Translations under genes and position numbers: made by a program
Notes under the pieces: generated by a model
The model's input: only the letters and a program-made list of their open reading frames with translations
What the model was told of the DNA's origin: nothing
Databases searched by the model: none
From: an uncultured Dialister sp.
Lineage (GTDB): Bacteria; Bacillota; Negativicutes; Veillonellales; Dialisteraceae
DNA: 64,000 nt
Direction of reading: 5' to 3'
NCBI GenBank assembly: GCA_900545365.1
Contig: UQYL01000003.1
Location: forward strand, 50,610-114,609
Shown: positions 59,903 to 64,000 of the stretch, one piece after another
How the letters are laid out: every line of letters begins with the position of its first letter
Position numbering within the stretch: position 1 is the stretch's first letter

Positions 59903-62888
59903 TTTACAGCTGGAGCGATACGGCATTTACCGCGATGTCAGCTGGGAACCACCGCAGAATCAGCTGATCGTGGTCATGGGAGAAAATGAGAGCGGGAAAA
60001 CGACGCTTTTGAACTTTATCCGTGATATGCTTTTCGGATACCGCCGGGGCATGTGGCAGGACCGCAGCGGAAATATGGGATTTCTCCGCGGCGACGGAGA
60101 ATTTTTCCGAGTATACCGGCATGGGAAAGAAAGCTGGTTTGCAGACGGACGAGGCACCAGATATACGGAAGAACTGCCTTTGCTGTGGTGGCATGGTCTA
60201 AATCGTTCCATGTATGAGAAAATTTTTGCCGTGGGGCTTGAAGATCTCCAGGGCGCCGGCTTTCTGGCGCAGGATGATGTGAGAAGCCGTTTCTTTATGC
60301 TGCAGGGCGGAGATATTTTGGCGGAAGCGAAAAAAACTCTGACTGAAAGAATGGAAAAACTTCTCCTTCCGTCTGCGCAGGGGAAGAGAAGGATCAATCA
60401 GATCCTGGAGAAACTGGATCAGGCGAATATGGAGATCGGCCAGCTGTCGCTTCAGGAAGAGCATTTTGCAGAACTGCAGAAAGCGCAGGCAGACTGCCAG
60501 AAGGAGATCAAAGAGATCACCGCGCGGCTGGTAGCGGAAAAAGAAGAGTTCCGCATACTGGAAAAGAAGATTGGCGCGTGGAAATATTATGTCCGCGCCA
60601 GGGAAATCAAGCGGCAGCTTCTTCTTGGGGAACAGGTAAAAATGTTCCCCAAGGACGGAAAAGAGCAGTGGAATCAGCTCATGAGCCGCATGGAGCTTCT
60701 CCATGACCAGAAAACGCAGCTGCAGGAGAAATTGAACAGCTATACGCCGAAAACGAAAGAGGAAGTCATTCCGTGGACGGAAGCCTCTGAGGCTCTGGAA
60801 CAGCTCTACAAAGACCTGGGGCAGTGGAGCCGCACGATTGAAGAAACGGATGAGCTTCGCCGCAGAAAACAGATGTGGCGGGCGGATTTTGCTCATCTGG
60901 GCTATAAGCTGCCGCTGTGGGATCGGATGATCTCGCCGGACGAAGAATTCCCAGCGGTGAACTGGGATGAAGGTAGAAAACTTGCGCAGGGCGTGACGAT
61001 TCGCGACAACGAGCTTCATTTCTGGAAGCAGAGAGAACCGGAAGTTGAAGATCTGGAGATCAATGAAGAAACCTCACAGAAAGAAGCAGAGGAGGAGTGG
61101 AACGCTTTTGAAGAAAAAGCATCCCGGGCAGAAGCGCTTCTTCATAAAAAGACAGATCTTCAGGAAGAGTTGGAGGAACTGGCGCAGAAAGAAACATCGG
61201 GCCGCACGGTCTGGTTCTGGATCTCCGCTGTGAGCGGGCTCGGCGCGGTCGGCGGGGCGGCGGCGTTTTATCTTTCCTTTGCCGGATTTGCAGCGCTGTA
61301 TGCGGCAGGCGGATGTTTCCTCGCGGCGGTCGCCGCGTTCCTGCTCAACGGGAAGTCGGCGAGGAAAAAAGAAAAACAGCTGAAACGCCTTCAGGAGGAG
61401 CTGGCGGCGGTAAATCTTGAAAATGAAACGCTGAAACAGGGCTTTCCTCTTCCTTTGCCGGAAAGCCTGGATGATCTTCCCGTTTTTCACAATGCACTGC
61501 AGCAGAAACGGACAGAGTTTTACCGGGAACAGGCAAAACTGCAGGCGCTGTCGTGGAAGCAGGAATCGATGAAGCGGCAGAAAAAGGAACATGAGAAGTG
61601 GGAAGCGGAAGGCGAAGCGCTGAAAAAGTCCGGCGGGGAAGCGAGAAGCGCCTGGACGGGATGGCTTCAGAGAAATCATCTGCCGCAGGTAGAGGCGGAT
61701 CAGCTCAGTACGCTGCAGGAAGAATGGCAGAAACTGTATGCGGAACAGGGGGCGGGAAAGATCCTGGACGTGCGGATAGAAAAGGCACAGGAAAGGCTGG
61801 ACAGCTTCGTGCGAAGAGCGCTTTCCATCATTCGGATGACCGGCGCGGCCCTCGAAGCGTCTCCGGAGACGATTGCCGATATTTATGAAGAAAACAGGAA
61901 GCGGCTCCTTTTGTGGCAGGCGATCGCGGAGAAAAACAACCAGCACGAAGAGTATCAGAAGGAAATGGAACAGCTGGATCTGCAGTGGACGGCTTGTCAG
62001 GAAAAAATGCAGAAACTCCTGTCTCTGGTCAATGCGGGGAATGCGGAGGAATTTGCGGAAAGGATCACTGCAAGCGAACAGCATGACCAGCTGGAAAAAG
62101 AATGGGAATCTGTCAAAAAGAGCATTCGTCTGTACGCGGGAAATGAGCCGGAATTTCAGAAATTATGGGCCGCACTGGAAAGCGGCGATTATGATGAATG
62201 GACGAATTCACATAAAACGCTTCAGGAAGGGATTGAAGCGGACGAACGCCGGCTGTCCGAGCTGCAGAAACAGCAGGGAGCAACGGAAAACGAGATTTAC
62301 CGGCTGGCCAATGACGAACGGATCACCGGGGCGCTGCAGGACAGGGAGTCGGCGGAATCCGAGCTCCGCCAGGCCATGGAAGAGTGGCTGACCGGACTGT
62401 ATGCCGTTCATTTTCTCCAGGAAGCGCAGCAGCAGTATGAAGTGGGGAAACAGCCGCAGATCGTAGAGGAAGCAAATAGATTTCTTCAGGCCATGACAGG
62501 GGATCGCTATCGGCTGGAAGTCAGTGAAGACGGGAAAAGCGTCTGCACTGTCGATCAGATGAAGAATCGGAAAGACGCGAAACTCTGGTCTTCCGGGACA
62601 GGGGATCAGGTCTATCTGGCGCTGCGGCTTGCTATGGCGCTCGCATTCAGCAGGCAGATGGAATCGCTGCCTATCGTCCTGGACGATATTTTTGTTCGGT
62701 TCGATGAAAAGCGGCAGCGGGAAACTGTGCGCTTTTTGTTGGAACTCGGGAAACGGCACCAGATTTTTCTTTTTACTTGCCATGAACGGACGTTCAAACT
62801 CGCAGAGGAAGAAGGCCGGTCTCTGGGAGCAGGGGTATTTTTCCGCCTGACTTCCGGACAGATCGCGCCGGTCGGCGCGGAGGCGTGA
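59889..62888 (+). CDS. yhaN: AAA ATPase, YhaN/SbcC-like, with internal membrane segment
   Basis: 999 aa. Walker A GENESGKTTLLNF is at the N-terminus (about 34-46). The C-terminal lobe has the ABC signature WSSGTGDQVYLALRLA and Walker B IVLDDIFVRFDE. Long coiled coils fill the middle. Two hydrophobic helices (about 440-490, WFWISAVSGLGAVGG and FLAAVAAFLL) sit between them, as in Bacillus YhaN. It should form a Rad50-like complex with the upstream nuclease, perhaps attached to the membrane. Confidence 0.9.
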   Translation: MKITDLQLERYGIYRDVSWEPPQNQLIVVMGENESGKTTLLNFIRDMLFGYRRGMWQDRSGNMGFLRGDGEFFRVYRHGKESWFADGRGTRYTEELPLLWWHGLNRSMYEKIFAVGLEDLQGAGFLAQDDVRSRFFMLQGGDILAEAKKTLTERMEKLLLPSAQGKRRINQILEKLDQANMEIGQLSLQEEHFAELQKAQADCQKEIKEITARLVAEKEEFRILEKKIGAWKYYVRAREIKRQLLLGEQVKMFPKDGKEQWNQLMSRMELLHDQKTQLQEKLNSYTPKTKEEVIPWTEASEALEQLYKDLGQWSRTIEETDELRRRKQMWRADFAHLGYKLPLWDRMISPDEEFPAVNWDEGRKLAQGVTIRDNELHFWKQREPEVEDLEINEETSQKEAEEEWNAFEEKASRAEALLHKKTDLQEELEELAQKETSGRTVWFWISAVSGLGAVGGAAAFYLSFAGFAALYAAGGCFLAAVAAFLLNGKSARKKEKQLKRLQEELAAVNLENETLKQGFPLPLPESLDDLPVFHNALQQKRTEFYREQAKLQALSWKQESMKRQKKEHEKWEAEGEALKKSGGEARSAWTGWLQRNHLPQVEADQLSTLQEEWQKLYAEQGAGKILDVRIEKAQERLDSFVRRALSIIRMTGAALEASPETIADIYEENRKRLLLWQAIAEKNNQHEEYQKEMEQLDLQWTACQEKMQKLLSLVNAGNAEEFAERITASEQHDQLEKEWESVKKSIRLYAGNEPEFQKLWAALESGDYDEWTNSHKTLQEGIEADERRLSELQKQQGATENEIYRLANDERITGALQDRESAESELRQAMEEWLTGLYAVHFLQEAQQQYEVGKQPQIVEEANRFLQAMTGDRYRLEVSEDGKSVCTVDQMKNRKDAKLWSSGTGDQVYLALRLAMALAFSRQMESLPIVLDDIFVRFDEKRQRETVRFLLELGKRHQIFLFTCHERTFKLAEEEGRSLGAGVFFRLTSGQIAPVGAEA

Positions 62889-62897
62889 ATCACTGAG

Positions 62898-62925
62898 AAG
62901 CGGATCGCAGAAGATCCGCTTTTTG
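62898..62925 (+). terminator. Terminator of yhaO-yhaN
   Basis: AAGCGGATC-GCAGAA-GATCCGCTT followed by a T-run. Confidence 0.93.
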
Positions 62926-62962
62926 TGTGCTCTCACGGAAATAAAAAGGAAGGATAGGGGTA

Positions 62963-62971
62963 TGTTATAAT
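62963..62971 (+). promoter_or_regulatory. Extended -10 promoter of the metallo-hydrolase gene
   Basis: TGT-TATAAT at 62963-62971, 38 nt before the ATG at 63009. No -35 box is seen. Confidence 0.65.
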
Positions 62972-63008
62972 AACAGCAGTCTGAACATCATTAAAAGAGG
63001 AGCGGAGA

Positions 63009-63701
63009 ATGGAAAAGTTTCACCTGGCATATTTAGGGCACAGCGGATTTGCCCTGGAGCTGGCGGATTGCGTTTTGATTTTTGATTATTACATAGATCC
63101 GGCGGGGAAGCTGCCCCAGTTTTTTAAAGCGGGAAAACCGGTCTATGTGTTTGCGAGCCATGTGCACAGCGATCATTTCAGCCCGGCTGTTTTTCAATGG
63201 GAAAAGCACACGGCGGCATATATCCTCCACAGCGGATGCCGTTTTTCGGACATGCCTGAAAATGTCAGATTGATGGAGCCGGGAGAAGAAAGGGCTTTTC
63301 CGGAATTTACCGTCCATATGTATGGATCGACCGACGAAGGCGGCTCTTTTATGATCCGTCATCCGCAGGGGCGCATTTTTCATGCCGGAGATCTGAATTG
63401 GTGGCACTGGGCGGGCGAAAGTGATGAAGAGAACCGCCGCGCCGGCCGGCAGTTTATGGAGGAATTGGAAAAAATCGGGGAGACTGAAGCGGATATCGCT
63501 TTCTTCCCTGTGGATGCCAGATTGGAAGTCGCCCGGGAATGGGGCGTAAAGCGGTTTCTGGAGTGTATAAAAATCAGAACGCTCCTCATTCCGATGCATG
63601 CCTGCGGCGCCCGTTGGTGTCCGTCTTATGAATTTCGGTGGCGCTATAGGGATACGCCTTTGTGGATCCCTGTTTGTGAAGGAGAAGAGTGGATAAAATG
63701 A
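63009..63701 (+). CDS. Metallo-beta-lactamase fold hydrolase
   Basis: 230 aa. The metal motif is SHVHSDHF (HxHxDH), and other ligands are likely the His in IFHAGDLNWWHW and the late PMHACGA. The start YLGHSGFALEL and the length resemble UlaG-like hydrolases. The substrate is unknown. RBS GGAGCGG. It overlaps the start of the next small membrane protein. Confidence 0.87.
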   Translation: MEKFHLAYLGHSGFALELADCVLIFDYYIDPAGKLPQFFKAGKPVYVFASHVHSDHFSPAVFQWEKHTAAYILHSGCRFSDMPENVRLMEPGEERAFPEFTVHMYGSTDEGGSFMIRHPQGRIFHAGDLNWWHWAGESDEENRRAGRQFMEELEKIGETEADIAFFPVDARLEVAREWGVKRFLECIKIRTLLIPMHACGARWCPSYEFRWRYRDTPLWIPVCEGEEWIK

Positions 63702-64000
63702 CATATACGTGGCTATATATTTTTCTGCTGCTGATGGCGGGGAATATCGCGCTGCAGCTGGTGCCGTATTACTTTTATATCAGCGCGGTATTCATTGTGA
63801 ATCTGGCTATTCTCGGCGCGTCCTATTTTGTTTTCCGGAGAGATTATTTTTCCGACCTGCGCGCCAATATGTTTTTCATGTTAGGACTGACGGTCATTAA
63901 TATTCTGACGGATCTGGGCATCATGTCTTATATCATGTCATGGATCGCGTTCGGCGCGTTATTTGTCTGGTCAATGGCGGGAGGAGGTCGGAGCCGGTGA
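63689..64000 (+). CDS. Small membrane protein of unknown function
   Basis: 103 aa from GTG 63689 (AAGGAG at 63679-63684); ATG 63698 is the alternative. Three predicted transmembrane helices: WLYIFLLLMAGNIALQLV, FIVNLAILGASYFVF and a last segment around LTVINILTDLGIMSYIMSW. A charged loop FRRDYFSDLRANMF lies between. The frame ends at a TGA on the last base of the window. I do not recognise the family. The ATGA overlap suggests co-expression with the hydrolase. Confidence 0.7.
   Translation: MDKMTYTWLYIFLLLMAGNIALQLVPYYFYISAVFIVNLAILGASYFVFRRDYFSDLRANMFFMLGLTVINILTDLGIMSYIMSWIAFGALFVWSMAGGGRSR

Noticed and set aside
1..64000. tRNA, rRNA, CRISPR arrays, prophage or attachment sites
   Set aside because: None was seen on reading the window; the only mobile element is the single IS200-type copy.

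Overview
The window reads as a chromosomal core segment of a Gram-negative-type Firmicute, most likely class Negativicutes (Veillonellaceae; Dialister- or Megasphaera-like). This rests on recognised gene order and protein families, not on any search. The order prfA-prmC-tsaC-rpiB-ywlG-glyA and alaS-ireB-ruvX-DUF1292 is typical of Firmicutes. cggR-gapA-pgk-tpiA-eno, FabK and YhaO/YhaN also point to Firmicutes. A MinD-like gene between mrdA and rodA suggests Negativicutes. Starts are mainly ATG, but GTG and TTG occur in essential genes. Most operons have a TTGNNN-17-TATAAT type promoter and end in a clear stem-loop with a T-run. No rRNA, tRNA or CRISPR array was seen.

Layout. 1-2.9 kb: a partial EamA-type transporter (minus strand), rpsO, a 55-aa orphan protein, an IS200-type element with a tnpA whose ribosome site lies in a hairpin, and a cyclophilin-like lipoprotein. 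2.9-5.6 kb: ferrous iron uptake (feoA, feoB, Cys-rich partner). 5.7-16.4 kb: a cell-shape operon (divergent mreB, mreC, mreD, mrdA, minD-like, rodA), then two paired radical-SAM-associated genes, RNase G and thioredoxin. 16.4-22.4 kb: rpmE (zinc-independent type), prfA, prmC, tsaC, rpiB, ywlG, glyA. 22.4-22.6 kb: a non-coding stretch with its own promoter and terminator, a candidate small RNA. 22.7-28.8 kb: a polar amino acid ABC transporter, a diaminopimelate-type decarboxylase, two unrecognised secreted proteins and an acyltransferase.

28.9-42.4 kb: a translation, envelope and isoprenoid superoperon (rpsB, tsf, pyrH, frr, uppS, cdsA, dxr, rseP, ispG, proS), then chorismate mutase, RecD2 and a ComF-type protein. 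42.4-45.1 kb (minus strand): HD-GYP protein, small GNAT, gamma-carbonic-anhydrase-like protein, FabK-type enoyl-ACP reductase. 45.3-50.8 kb: the glycolytic operon with a recognisable CggR operator. 50.8-64 kb: YdbC-like protein, cation efflux, NlpC/P60 hydrolase, omega-amidase-like hydrolase, LUD protein, alaS cluster, YhaO/YhaN nuclease-ATPase pair, a metallo-hydrolase and a small membrane protein.

How the genes work together: the mre/mrd/rodA block builds sidewall peptidoglycan. uppS supplies its undecaprenyl carrier from dxr/ispG-derived isoprenoids, and cdsA supplies phospholipid precursors. The most unusual items are the mreB homologue with altered ATPase motifs, the orphan RNA locus at about 22.4 kb, the promoter-plus-palindrome in front of the type B L31 gene, and an acyltransferase with no standard start codon at its conserved N-terminus.
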